From the NCBI RefSeq assembly GCF_000716785.1, contig NZ_JNYY01000013.1, positions 186,001 through 250,000 of the forward strand: DNA of 64,000 nucleotides, written 5' to 3'. Source of the stretch: Amycolatopsis vancoresmycina. Lineage in GTDB: Bacteria > Actinomycetota > Actinomycetes > Mycobacteriales > Pseudonocardiaceae. Positions 16,372-23,680 of the stretch are shown piece by piece. The notes beneath the pieces were generated by a model that saw only the letters and a program-made list of their open reading frames with translations, was not told the origin of the DNA and made no database searches. Numbering within the stretch: position 1 is the stretch's first letter; every line of letters starts with the position of its first letter. The translations under genes and the position numbers were made by a program.

Positions 16372-17468
16372 GCGGCGGGCCGGTCGGCGTCGGCATCATC
16401 GGCGCCGGTGTCATCAGCGGCACCTACCTCGAGAACCTGACCGCCTTCCCGGATGTCGACGTGCGCTGGGTCGCCGACCTCGACACGGACCGGGCGGCGG
16501 CCCGCGCGGCCGAGTACGGCGTCGGCCGCTCGGGCGCCGTGGCCGAACTGCTCGACGACCCGGACGTCGAGCTCGTCGTCAACCTGACCGTGCCGGTCGC
16601 GCACGTCGAGGTCGGGCTCGCCGCGCTGGAGGCGGGCAAGCACGTGTGGGCGGAGAAGCCACTGGCCCTGGACCGCCAGACCGGCCGCAAGCTGCTCGAT
16701 CGCGCCCGGGAGAAGAACCTCCGCGTGGCCAGCGCTCCCGACACCGTGCTCGGCGCCGCCCTGCAGACCGCGCGGCGGGCTGTCGACGCGGGCCGGATCG
16801 GCCGTCCCCTGACCGCGCTGGCGCTGTTCCAGGTGCCCGGCCCGGAGGTGTGGCACCCGGCGCCGGAGTTCTACTTCCAGGCCGGCGGCGGCCCGCTGCT
16901 CGACATGGGCCCGTACTACCTGACGTCGCTGGTGCACCTGCTCGGCCCGGTCCGCCGGGTCACCGCGGCCGGCGCCCGGGCGCGCGACACCCGGGTCATC
17001 GGGTCCGGGCCGCGGGCGGGCACGGCGTTCCCGGTGTCGGTGACCACGACGGTCACCGCACTCGTCGAGTTCGAAAGCGCTTCCGCGCAGCTGGTGCTGA
17101 GCTTCGATTCGGCGCTCAAGCGGGCCGGGCTGGTCGAGCTGACCGGCACGCTCGGCACCGCCGTGCTGCCGGACCCCAACCGGTTCGACGAGCCGACCCG
17201 GCTGCACCTGCTCGGCCACGAGGAGCCGGAAGAGCTGGCCCCGCAAGGGCACGCGGCTTCCCGCGGCACTGGCGTGCTCGAGCTGGCGCGGGCCATCCGG
17301 GCCGGCGTGCCGGAGCGCGCGTCCGGCGAGCTGGCCTACCACGTGCTCGACGCGATGCTCGCCATCGACGAGTCCATCACCCGCGGGCAGAGCGTGGAGG
17401 TCGCCAGCACGGTCGCCATCCCGCCGCCGCTGCCGGTGGGCTGGGACCCGTACGCGAAGACCCTCTAG
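16368..17468 (+). CDS. Gfo/Idh/MocA family oxidoreductase
   Basis: 366 residues, GTG start overlapping the isomerase stop. It has an N-terminal Rossmann fold with GIIGAGVISGTYLEN for NAD(P) binding and the family lysine region EAGKHVWAEKPLALD (Glu-Lys-Pro motif). The C-terminal beta-sheet substrate domain contains the GGGPLLDMGPYYLTSLVHLLGPV segment with the conserved Asp and Tyr/His-type residues. It probably oxidises or reduces a sugar or cyclitol carbon in concert with the upstream isomerase. The stop codon overlaps that of the convergent TetR gene (CTAG, 17465-17468). Confidence 0.9.
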   Translation: MSGGPVGVGIIGAGVISGTYLENLTAFPDVDVRWVADLDTDRAAARAAEYGVGRSGAVAELLDDPDVELVVNLTVPVAHVEVGLAALEAGKHVWAEKPLALDRQTGRKLLDRAREKNLRVASAPDTVLGAALQTARRAVDAGRIGRPLTALALFQVPGPEVWHPAPEFYFQAGGGPLLDMGPYYLTSLVHLLGPVRRVTAAGARARDTRVIGSGPRAGTAFPVSVTTTVTALVEFESASAQLVLSFDSALKRAGLVELTGTLGTAVLPDPNRFDEPTRLHLLGHEEPEELAPQGHAASRGTGVLELARAIRAGVPERASGELAYHVLDAMLAIDESITRGQSVEVASTVAIPPPLPVGWDPYAKTL

Positions 17469-18052
17469 AGCGGGACGGTGAGGAGGTTCTGCAGGTAGAA
17501 GCGCAGCGAGCCGACCAGGTCGACGTCGCCGGGGACGGTCAGCCACTGCACCTGCAGGCCGTCCATCAGGGCGATGAACGTCAGCGCCGCCAGCCCGGGC
17601 TCGACACCCGTGCGCAGTTCGCCGCGGGCGGCGAGGGCGTCGAACGACTCGTGGACGCCGTCGCGGGCGGCCCGGTAGTGGCGCACGAAGTACTCGTGCG
17701 CCGGGTGGTCCGGGGCGACCGCTTCGGCGGCGAGCCGGGAGTAGAGGTCGACGATCCCGGGGTGGCGGACGTTGTGCTCGGCGAGCGCGACGAAGTGGCG
17801 CAGGACTTCGAGCCCGGGCGGCACGGTGAGCTGCTCGCGCTCGGAGTCCTCGGCGTCCCGGCGTTCGAGCACGGCGGCGAGCAGGGCCTCCTTGGTGGGG
17901 AAGTAGTAGAGGAGGCCGGCGTGGGAGATCCCGACGCGCTTGGCGATCTCCCGCAGCGACGAGCCGTGGTAGCCGAGCTCACCGTAGGCTGCGGCCGCCG
18001 CCGTGATGATGTCCTCGCGGCGGATCCGGCCCTTCAGGTAGCCCCCGGTCAC
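17465..18052 (-). CDS. TetR-family transcriptional regulator
   Basis: 195 residues from GTG. The N-terminal HTH is clear (DIITAAAAAYGELGYHGSSLREIAKRVGISHAGLLYYFPTKEALL split across helices 1-4), followed by a helical ligand-binding domain of normal length. It is convergent with the sugar isomerase/oxidoreductase pair. It is divergent from the DeoR/MFS pair, with the operator-rich 120 bp region between them, so it may control either neighbour. The inducer is unknown. Confidence 0.9.
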   Translation of the reverse strand: MTGGYLKGRIRREDIITAAAAAYGELGYHGSSLREIAKRVGISHAGLLYYFPTKEALLAAVLERRDAEDSEREQLTVPPGLEVLRHFVALAEHNVRHPGIVDLYSRLAAEAVAPDHPAHEYFVRHYRAARDGVHESFDALAARGELRTGVEPGLAALTFIALMDGLQVQWLTVPGDVDLVGSLRFYLQNLLTVPL

Positions 18053-18105
18053 GGGGTCGCGGTGGTCTCGGCGGCGTGCACGGCACCATCATGCCGCAGG
18101 GCAAT

Positions 18106-18167
18106 TTCGCACATTCGGCGTGAGCGGACGAACAAACCGGTTGTGCGAACGCGGGTGGCTTGCGAAC
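18106..18167. promoter_or_regulatory. Inverted and direct TGCGAA repeats in front of deoR-type gene
   Basis: TTCGCACA (18106-18113) and TGTGCGAA (18142-18149) form a perfect 8-base inverted repeat. A further TGCGAAC copy occurs at 18161-18167, direct to the one at 18144-18150. The cluster lies in the intergenic region between the divergent TetR and DeoR genes and ends 8 bases before the DeoR start. It is a likely operator for DeoR autoregulation. Confidence 0.5.
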
Positions 18168-18175
18168 ATCACGGC

Positions 18176-18952
18176 GTGAAGAGCGCGGAACGGCAGCGGG
18201 TCATCGTGGAGCGGCTGCGCGACGCCGACCAGGTGGGCGTCGCCGAGCTGGCCGAAGCGACCGGCGCGTCGGAGATGACGGTCCGCCGCGACCTCGACCA
18301 GCTGGCGTCCCGCGGTGTGCTGCGGCGGGTGCACGGCGGTGCGGTCCCGGCGGCGCCGTCGGGGATCGAACCGCCGTTCGCGGCCCGCGCGACGGCGGCG
18401 GTCGCGGCCAAGCGGGCCATCGCCGCCGCGGCGGCCGAGCTGATCCGCGACGGCGAAACGATCGTCCTCGACAGCGGCACCACCGCTTTGGAGCTGGCGC
18501 GGCTGCTGCGCGGGCGCCCGGTCACCGTGATGCCGCTGTCCCTGCACGCGGTCCGGGAGCTGGCCGAGGCCCCCGGCGTCCGGCTGCTGCTGCCCGGCGG
18601 CGAACCGCGGCCGGGGGAGCAGGCCCTGGTCGGGCCGCTGACGCTGGCGTCGCTGCGCGCCCTGCGGTTCGACGTCGCCGTGCTGAGCCCGTGCGCCTTC
18701 GGGCTCGACGCCGGGCTCACCGCCTTCGACCTGGGCGACGCCGAGGTCAAGCAGGCCGCCCTCGACGTCGCGGCCCGGGCGATCGTGCTCGCCGACGGCG
18801 CCAAGTGGGGCCGGGCCGCACTCGCCCACGTCTGCCCGGCCGACCGCGCCGACGTGGTGATCACCGACCCGGGCGCGCCCGAAGACCAGCGGGCCGCGCT
18901 GGCCGACCGCGGCGTTCTCGTGCACGTCGCCGTTCCTTGGGAGAGCCGATGA
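18176..18952 (+). CDS. DeoR-family transcriptional regulator
   Basis: 258 residues from GTG. The N-terminal HTH is typical (ERQRVIVERLRDADQVGVAELAEATGASEMTVRRDLDQL... VLRRVHGGAV). It is followed by the DeoR C-terminal sugar-phosphate sensor domain, with the IVLDSGTTALELARLL and LADGAKWG motifs. DeoR proteins usually repress sugar-related genes and respond to phosphorylated intermediates. The MFS gene starts inside its stop codon (ATGA), so the transporter is probably its regulatory target. Confidence 0.9.
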   Translation: MKSAERQRVIVERLRDADQVGVAELAEATGASEMTVRRDLDQLASRGVLRRVHGGAVPAAPSGIEPPFAARATAAVAAKRAIAAAAAELIRDGETIVLDSGTTALELARLLRGRPVTVMPLSLHAVRELAEAPGVRLLLPGGEPRPGEQALVGPLTLASLRALRFDVAVLSPCAFGLDAGLTAFDLGDAEVKQAALDVAARAIVLADGAKWGRAALAHVCPADRADVVITDPGAPEDQRAALADRGVLVHVAVPWESR

Positions 18953-20136
18953 CCGTCCTGCCCCGCCCGCGCGCCGCCCGGTTCGCGACCTTCATGTTCT
19001 TCGGCCTCAACGGGTTCGCGATGGGCATGTGGGTGGTGCACATCCCGAACGTCGAGCGCGCGACGGGCATTTCGCACAGCACGCTGGGCGCGCTGCTGCT
19101 GGTGCTCGGCGGCGCCGCGTTCGCCGGCATGCAGGTGTCCGGCCCGCTCGTCGACCGGCTCGGCCACCGGCGTATGGTACCGGCCGCCGGCATCCTGATG
19201 GGCCTCGCGGTGTGCGGGCCCGGGTTCGCGACCTCCTGGTGGGCGCTGGGCCTGTCACTGATCTTCTTCGGCTTCGGCAACGGCGCGATCGACGTCGGGA
19301 TGAACTCCCACGCGGTCGTGGTGGAACGGGCCTACCCGCGCCCGATCATGGCGGCCTTCCACGCGATGTGGTCGATCGGCGGTGCGTTCGCCGCGGTCAT
19401 CGGCGCGGCCACGCTCGGCGCGGGCGTTCCCACCGGCGTCACGCTCACCGGCACCGGCCTGGTGTGCGTGCTGCTTTCCGTGGTCTCGGCGCGGTTCCTG
19501 ATGGAGCCGGCCGACGCCCCCGCCGCGTCCGCCGAGGCTGCCGAGCCGGTGCGGACGCGCCGGACGCCGGGCCGCGTGGTCTGGCTGCTCGGCCTGCTGG
19601 CGCTGGCGCTGATGCTGTCGGAGGGCGTGGCGAACGACTGGGCCGCGCTGCACATGGAAAAGGTGCTGGGCACGTCGGCGTCGACGGCGGCGCTGGCGTA
19701 CGGCGCGTTCGCGGTGGCGATGACGACCGGCCGGTTCCTGACCGACCGCGTCGCGGCCTGGGCGGGCCCGGCGGCGATCGTCCGCTACGGGGCGACGCTG
19801 GCGGCGGTGGGCCTGACGACGGCCGCGGCGGCGCCGTGGGTGCCGGTGTCGCTGGTGGGCTGGGCGCTGTTCGGCCTCGGCCTTTCGGGCGGCGTGCCGC
19901 AGCTGTTCACCGCGGCGGGCAACCTGGACACGCGGGCGTCGGGCGCGCTGATGGCCCGGGTGGTCGGCCTCGGGTACGTCGGGCTGCTGGCCGGCCCGGC
20001 GCTGATCGGCGGGCTGACGCGGTGGATGCCGCTGAACGTGACCTTCGCGGTGCCGGTGGTGCTGTGCGTGCTCGCCGCGCTGTTCGCCGGCGTGCTGAGC
20101 CCGAAGCCGGAACCGGCGGAGCAGCCCGTCGGCTGA
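18949..20136 (+). CDS. MFS transporter
   Basis: 395 residues, ATG start overlapping the DeoR stop. About twelve hydrophobic helices are visible, with the MFS motif between TM2 and TM3 (GPLVDRLGHRRMVPAAG), a motif-5-like stretch (GNGAIDVGMNSHAVVVERAY) and a central polar loop (PADAPAASAEAAEPVRTRRTP). The GAIDVGMN segment is typical of FucP/YbjJ-like MFS members. Substrate cannot be assigned; linkage to a DeoR regulator suggests a sugar or metabolite exporter/importer. Confidence 0.88.
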   Translation: MTVLPRPRAARFATFMFFGLNGFAMGMWVVHIPNVERATGISHSTLGALLLVLGGAAFAGMQVSGPLVDRLGHRRMVPAAGILMGLAVCGPGFATSWWALGLSLIFFGFGNGAIDVGMNSHAVVVERAYPRPIMAAFHAMWSIGGAFAAVIGAATLGAGVPTGVTLTGTGLVCVLLSVVSARFLMEPADAPAASAEAAEPVRTRRTPGRVVWLLGLLALALMLSEGVANDWAALHMEKVLGTSASTAALAYGAFAVAMTTGRFLTDRVAAWAGPAAIVRYGATLAAVGLTTAAAAPWVPVSLVGWALFGLGLSGGVPQLFTAAGNLDTRASGALMARVVGLGYVGLLAGPALIGGLTRWMPLNVTFAVPVVLCVLAALFAGVLSPKPEPAEQPVG

Positions 20137-20143
20137 GCTCGCG

Positions 20144-21124
20144 TCACCGGTGGTGGGCGACGGTCTCGTGCGCCCGGTCCGCGCCGGTGGCCGGTTCGGT
20201 GTGGATCACCACCGCGGTCAGCCGCGGGATCGTGTGCAGCAGCCGGTGTTCCACCTCGTGGGCCAGCGCGTGCGCGGCCTCGACGGTCAGGTCCGCCGCC
20301 ACCGTCACCGCCAGCTCGGCCCGCAGGTGGTGCCCGATCCAGCGCATCCGCAGGTCCCGGGTGCCGAGCACGCCGCCGACACCGCGGGCCGTGCGTTCGG
20401 CCAGCTCGACCGACGCCGGGTCGACGGCGTCCAGCAGCCGCCGGAACACCTCCTTCGCCGCGTCGCGCAGGACGAACAGGATCGCGACGGTGATCCCGAG
20501 CCCGACGATCGGGTCGGCGGCGGGGAAGCCGAACGCGACCCCGGCCGCGCCGGCTACGACGGCCAGTGACGTGAAGCCGTCCGTGCGCGCGTGCAGCCCG
20601 TCGGCGACCAGAGCGGCCGAGCCGATCTCGCGGCCGATCCGGATCCGGTACCGCGCCACGAGTTCGTTGCCGGCGAACCCGATCACCCCAGCGACGGCCA
20701 CCACCCACGGGTGCGCGACCGGCTGCGGATCGAGCAGCCGCCGCACGGATTCGTAGCCGGCGACCGCCGCCGAAGCCGCGACGGCGAGCACGACGACCAC
20801 CCCGGCGAGGTCCTCGGCCCGGCCGAGCCCGTAGGTGTAGCGCCGCGTCGCCGCGCGGCGGCCGAGCAGGAACGCGATGCCGAGCGGCACGGCGGTCAGC
20901 GCGTCGGCGAAGTTGTGGACGGTGTCGCCGAGCAGCGCGACCGAGCCGGTGACGAGCACGAGCGCGAGCTGCGCGACGGCGGTGACGGACAGTGCGGCGA
21001 ACGACCACCCGAGCGCCCGCATCCCGCGCCGGCTGGTCTCGAGGGCGTGGTCGACGCGGTCTGCGCTGTCGTGAGTGTGCGGCCGCCACTTCGCGTGGCG
21101 GTGCCCGTGTCCGTGTCCGGTCAT
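20144..21124 (-). CDS. Cation diffusion facilitator (Zn/Co/Cd efflux)
   Basis: 326 residues. The N terminus is His-rich (TGHGHGHRHAKWRPHTHDS). About six membrane helices are followed by a cytoplasmic C-terminal domain. TM2 has the CDF metal site pattern (LLGDTVHNFADALT; His and Asp residues) and TM5 the second one (LVADGLHARTDGFTSL). CDF proteins export divalent metals in exchange for protons. It is transcribed divergently from an ArsR-family regulator, with a palindrome in the 54 bp gap, as in known zinc/cobalt resistance loci. Confidence 0.92.
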   Translation of the reverse strand: MTGHGHGHRHAKWRPHTHDSADRVDHALETSRRGMRALGWSFAALSVTAVAQLALVLVTGSVALLGDTVHNFADALTAVPLGIAFLLGRRAATRRYTYGLGRAEDLAGVVVVLAVAASAAVAGYESVRRLLDPQPVAHPWVVAVAGVIGFAGNELVARYRIRIGREIGSAALVADGLHARTDGFTSLAVVAGAAGVAFGFPAADPIVGLGITVAILFVLRDAAKEVFRRLLDAVDPASVELAERTARGVGGVLGTRDLRMRWIGHHLRAELAVTVAADLTVEAAHALAHEVEHRLLHTIPRLTAVVIHTEPATGADRAHETVAHHR

Positions 21125-21134
21125 GCATCGAGTC

Positions 21135-21156
21135 TATCTGCGCAGGCATGCAGATA
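21135..21156. promoter_or_regulatory. ArsR/SmtB-type operator palindrome
   Basis: TATCTGC (21135-21141) and GCAGATA (21150-21156) form a perfect 7-base inverted repeat separated by 8 bases, between the divergent CDF and ArsR starts. Position and form fit a metal-responsive ArsR operator controlling both genes. Confidence 0.6.
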
Positions 21157-21178
21157 CGCAAGTAGTAAGGTCATGGTC

Positions 21179-21541
21179 ATGCACACGTCGCTGCCGGACT
21201 TCGACATGCCCACCGAAGAGCAGGTCCACCTGGCGGCGGAGTCGTTCCGGCTGCTGGCCGACCCGACCCGGATCAAGGTGCTGTGGGCCCTCCTGCAGGG
21301 CGAGTCCTCGGTGGCCTGCCTGGCAGAGCTGGCCGGCGCGGCCCCGACGGCGGTGAGCCAGCACCTGGCGAAACTCCGCCTGGCGGGCTTGGTGAAGGGT
21401 CGCCGCGAAGGAACGTTCGTGTACTACTCGGCGGCCGACAACCACGTGCGCGGCCTGCTGGCCCAGGCGCTGCACCACGCGGACCACGTGGACCGCGACC
21501 TCCCGTCGGGCGCCCACGCCCACCACCCGCGGTCCAGCTGA
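21179..21541 (+). CDS. ArsR/SmtB-family metal-responsive repressor
   Basis: 120 residues. The ATG at 21179 is preferred to the one at 21173 because the AAGG site is then 8 bases away. The winged helix is clear (SFRLLADPTRIKVLWALLQGESSVACLAELAGAAPTAVSQHLAKLRLAGLV... FVYYSAADNHV). The C terminus is rich in His and Asp (ALHHADHVDRDLPSGAHAHH), consistent with an alpha-5-type zinc/nickel/cobalt site as in SmtB/CzrA/NmtR. It probably represses the divergent CDF exporter gene until metal binds. Confidence 0.92.
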   Translation: MHTSLPDFDMPTEEQVHLAAESFRLLADPTRIKVLWALLQGESSVACLAELAGAAPTAVSQHLAKLRLAGLVKGRREGTFVYYSAADNHVRGLLAQALHHADHVDRDLPSGAHAHHPRSS

Positions 21542-21640
21542 CCGGACATCGAGGCGTTTTCGTCGCCCGCCACACCGGGTAGTCCACGAGGTGATCGCCG
21601 TCCGAGCCGTGGGCGGCGCCGCCTGGCGGAGGGAAGTCCG

Positions 21641-21799
21641 ATGTCGACCGCACCCCCGGTGTCACCCGAGCCCGTCCAGCCCGAGCCCGCCGTGCCGGAA
21701 CCCGGCCCGCCCGCGCCGGAGCTGCCGCATCCGGAACCCGGCGTGCCCGTGCCCGATCCGCTGCCGCCGGAAACCGAACCCGGTCCGGAGCGCGAGTAA
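21641..21799 (+). CDS. Small Pro/Glu-rich protein
   Basis: 52 residues, ATG preceded by GGAGGGAAG at good spacing. The whole protein is a Pro-Glu-Val low-complexity chain (PEPVQPEPAVPEPGPP-like units) without hydrophobic segments, so it is probably disordered. Small proline-rich ORFs of this type are seen in actinomycetes, but no function is known. The good ribosome binding site is the main argument that it is real. Confidence 0.5.
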   Translation: MSTAPPVSPEPVQPEPAVPEPGPPAPELPHPEPGVPVPDPLPPETEPGPERE

Positions 21800-21808
21800 C
21801 TACGGGTT

Positions 21809-21837
21809 CGAGATCATATGAGTTTCGTATGATCTCG
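21809..21837. promoter_or_regulatory. Perfect 10-base inverted repeat upstream of Ddn-like gene
   Basis: CGAGATCATA (21809-21818) and TATGATCTCG (21828-21837) are perfect inverted repeats with a 9-base spacer, ending 15 bases before the oxidoreductase start. The arms are AT-rich compared with the surroundings and lack a T-run, so an operator (TetR- or MarR-type) is more likely than a terminator. No regulator gene is adjacent. Confidence 0.55.
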
Positions 21838-21852
21838 TGTACTGTCGCGGGC

Positions 21853-22299
21853 ATGACAACAGCGCAGAACTACCGGCGGATGGTCAACGCCGGCAACCGG
21901 ATCGTCGTGGGGTTGCAGCGGCTCGGCGTCGCCTTCGGCCCGATGCAGCTGCTCACCGTGCCCGGCCGGCGCACCGGCGTCCCGCGCACGTTCCCCATCG
22001 CCGTCATCCCGCTCGACGGCGAGCGCTACATCGTCCAGGCCTATCCGAAGGCGGCCTGGGTGGCGAACGTGCGGGCCGCGGGGGAGGTGACGCTCACCCG
22101 CGGCCGCCGCTCGGCGGCCGCGCGGCTGGCCGAGCTGCCCGTCGAAGAGCGGCGGCCCGTGCTGCGCCGGCTGGTCGGCACGAGCCCGCCGAGCGTGGGG
22201 AAGCGGTTCGTGACGACCGGCCTGGCCGACGCGCCCACGCCGGACGGCGTCGCGGCGGCCGCCGAGCGCATCGCCGTCTTTCGCGTCGAACGGGCCTGA
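21853..22299 (+). CDS. Deazaflavin (F420)-dependent nitroreductase-family protein
   Basis: 148 residues from ATG at 21853. The split-barrel F420/FMN-binding signature of the Ddn family is present (LLTVPGRRTGVPRTFPIAVIPLDGERYIVQAY... AAWVANVRAAGEVTLTRGRR). Family members bind F420 and reduce quinones or nitro compounds. The terminal VERA and small size are normal for the group. Expression is probably controlled through the inverted repeat just upstream. It is convergent with the ANTAR protein gene, with three bases between the stops. Confidence 0.88.
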   Translation: MTTAQNYRRMVNAGNRIVVGLQRLGVAFGPMQLLTVPGRRTGVPRTFPIAVIPLDGERYIVQAYPKAAWVANVRAAGEVTLTRGRRSAAARLAELPVEERRPVLRRLVGTSPPSVGKRFVTTGLADAPTPDGVAAAAERIAVFRVERA

Positions 22300-22302
22300 C
22301 AG

Positions 22303-23079
22303 TCAGCGGCGGGTGCCGCCGAGGGCGCGCAACAACTGGTCCGCGGCGCGGCGCGCGGCCGGTCCCGGGGTGATCGTCCGGTCGCCGTCCGGCTGGGGTG
22401 CCGGTGCCCCGGCGAGCAGTTCCACCAGGGCGACGGCGAGCTCGCGGACCTTGACGTTGAACTCCTGGCTCGCCCGCCGCAGGGTGGACCACGCCTCGTC
22501 GGGGTCGCAGCGGCGCAGGGCGATGACGATGCCCTTGGCCTCCTCCAGCGCCGCCCGCGACTGCAGGAGGTCCAGCATCTGCTCGGTGCGGTCCGGCCGC
22601 GCCGCTTCGGCGACGACCAGGGCCATCGCGGCGAGCCGTTCGTGGCGCCGCAGCACGTTCACCGTCTCCTCGGTGGCGGGGCGGTTGAGCGTCACCGACA
22701 GGACCAGGAGCCCTTCGCTGTCCCAGGTGGCGGGCAGGGCCGCGACCCCGCGCACGCGCGGCCAGTCCGCCGCGAACTCGGGATGGCGGTCCAGCAGGCC
22801 GGTGAGCGTCAGCGCGGGCCAGCGGTCGTCGGCGAAGACGTCGGCCGTCACCACCGGCGCGCCGGTGGTGACGGCGACCTGGACCGGGCCGCCGAACCCG
22901 GCCAGCTGCGCGGGCACGAAGGCGGCGGCGAGCCCGTACGTGGCCGCCGTGTGCATCGTGCTGCCGCGCGGGTGCACCGACACCGCGGCGCCGAGGGTGC
23001 CCGGCACGTCGGCCGCGATCCGGGCGAGCAGTTCCTCCAGCAGCGGCGTCGCCACGGACGTCGTGGGTGTTCCGGTCAC
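22303..23079 (-). CDS. GAF and ANTAR domain protein
   Basis: 258 residues from GTG after GAGGAGGG. The N-terminal two thirds are a GAF-like sensor (TAATYGLAAAFVPAQLAGFGGPVQVAV... RGVAALPATWDSEGLLVLSV). The C-terminal about 60 residues form an ANTAR RNA-binding helical bundle (LLQSRAALEEAKGIVIALRRCDPDEAW). ANTAR proteins act as antiterminators on nascent RNA carrying paired hexaloop hairpins. This family is much expanded in actinomycetes, and the RNA target cannot be inferred. A strong hairpin lies upstream, between this gene and hsp20. Confidence 0.9.
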   Translation of the reverse strand: MTGTPTTSVATPLLEELLARIAADVPGTLGAAVSVHPRGSTMHTAATYGLAAAFVPAQLAGFGGPVQVAVTTGAPVVTADVFADDRWPALTLTGLLDRHPEFAADWPRVRGVAALPATWDSEGLLVLSVTLNRPATEETVNVLRRHERLAAMALVVAEAARPDRTEQMLDLLQSRAALEEAKGIVIALRRCDPDEAWSTLRRASQEFNVKVRELAVALVELLAGAPAPQPDGDRTITPGPAARRAADQLLRALGGTRR

Positions 23080-23104
23080 CGCAAACCCTCCTCGGCGCGG
23101 TGGA

Positions 23105-23134
23105 GGCGGGGCCGGGCGCGCGCCCGGCCCCGCC
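23105..23134. terminator. Perfect 30-base GC hairpin after hsp20
   Basis: A perfect 30-base palindrome (13-bp stem from GGCGGGGCCGGGC, GCGC loop) lies 10 bases downstream of the hsp20 stop on the minus strand. It probably ends hsp20 transcription. As actinobacterial terminators often lack a U-tract, this is reasonable. A role in regulating the following ANTAR gene is possible but speculative. Confidence 0.65.
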
Positions 23135-23144
23135 TTCGTCGGGG

Positions 23145-23576
23145 TCAGGCGTGGATCTGCTTGCGGTCGCCGGCGCCGTCGATCTCGATGCGGCGCGGCT
23201 TCGCTTTTTCGGCGACGGGGATGCGGACGGTCAGCACCCCGGCGTCGTAGTTCGCGGTGATGTGCTCGGTGTCCAGGGTGTCGCCGAGGAACAGCCGGCG
23301 GGAGAACACGCCGAGCCGCCGTTCGGAGACGTGCATCCGGACGTCGTCACCCGTCGGCAGGGGCCGTCGTTCGGCCTTGACGGTGAGGACGTTGCGCTCG
23401 ACGTCCAGCTCGACGGCGCCGGGATCGACGCCGGGGAGGTCGAAGCACACCACGAACTCGTCGCCGGCGCGGTAGGCGTCCATCGGCATCGAGGCCGGTT
23501 TCGACCAGGTGCCGGCGCCGAAGACCTGCTGGGCGAACCGGTCGAGGTCGCGGAACGGGTCGGTGCGCATCAACAT
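23145..23576 (-). CDS. Hsp20/alpha-crystallin small heat-shock protein (Hsp18 type)
   Basis: 143 residues from ATG at 23576, preceded by AGGAGGTGG. The N-terminal arm (MLMRTDPFRDLDRFAQQVFG) is typical of actinobacterial Hsp18. The alpha-crystallin domain runs from about residue 35 to 130, with VCFDLPGVDPGAVELDVERNVLTVKAERR and the family end motif DAGVLTVRIPV. It acts as an ATP-independent holdase chaperone. It is transcribed divergently from a RheA-like regulator gene, and two RheA-type operators lie between the genes. Confidence 0.93.
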   Translation of the reverse strand: MLMRTDPFRDLDRFAQQVFGAGTWSKPASMPMDAYRAGDEFVVCFDLPGVDPGAVELDVERNVLTVKAERRPLPTGDDVRMHVSERRLGVFSRRLFLGDTLDTEHITANYDAGVLTVRIPVAEKAKPRRIEIDGAGDRKQIHA

Positions 23577-23635
23577 CGGGATCCACCTCCTGGAACTCGT
23601 CAGCTCTGGTGTCAACACGCGCGTCTGTTCTAGCA

Positions 23636-23654
23636 TGTCGTCAAAACGATGACA
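23636..23654. promoter_or_regulatory. RheA-type operator 1 (TGTCGTC-N5-GATGACA)
   Basis: TGTCGTC (23636-23642), AAAAC, then GATGACA (23648-23654). This differs by one base from the published Streptomyces albus RheA operator TGTCATC-N5-GATGACA. It lies in the hsp20/regulator intergenic region, 60 bases before the hsp20 start, and fits heat-labile repression of hsp20. Confidence 0.75.
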
Positions 23655-23662
23655 AGAACCAG

Positions 23663-23679
23663 GTCGTCGAAAGGATGAC
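23663..23679. promoter_or_regulatory. RheA-type operator 2 (GTCGTC-N5-GATGAC)
   Basis: GTCGTC (23663-23668), GAAAG, then GATGAC (23674-23679). It is a second copy of the same inverted repeat, 27 bases from the first. It overlaps the ribosome binding site and possible start of the regulator gene, so binding here would give autorepression. Confidence 0.65.
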
Positions 23680-23680
23680 G

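Noticed and set aside
21591..21821. Plus-strand 76-residue Arg/Pro/Ser frame
   Set aside because: It is a shifted frame of the small Pro/Glu-rich gene at 21641-21799, which has the better ribosome binding site.
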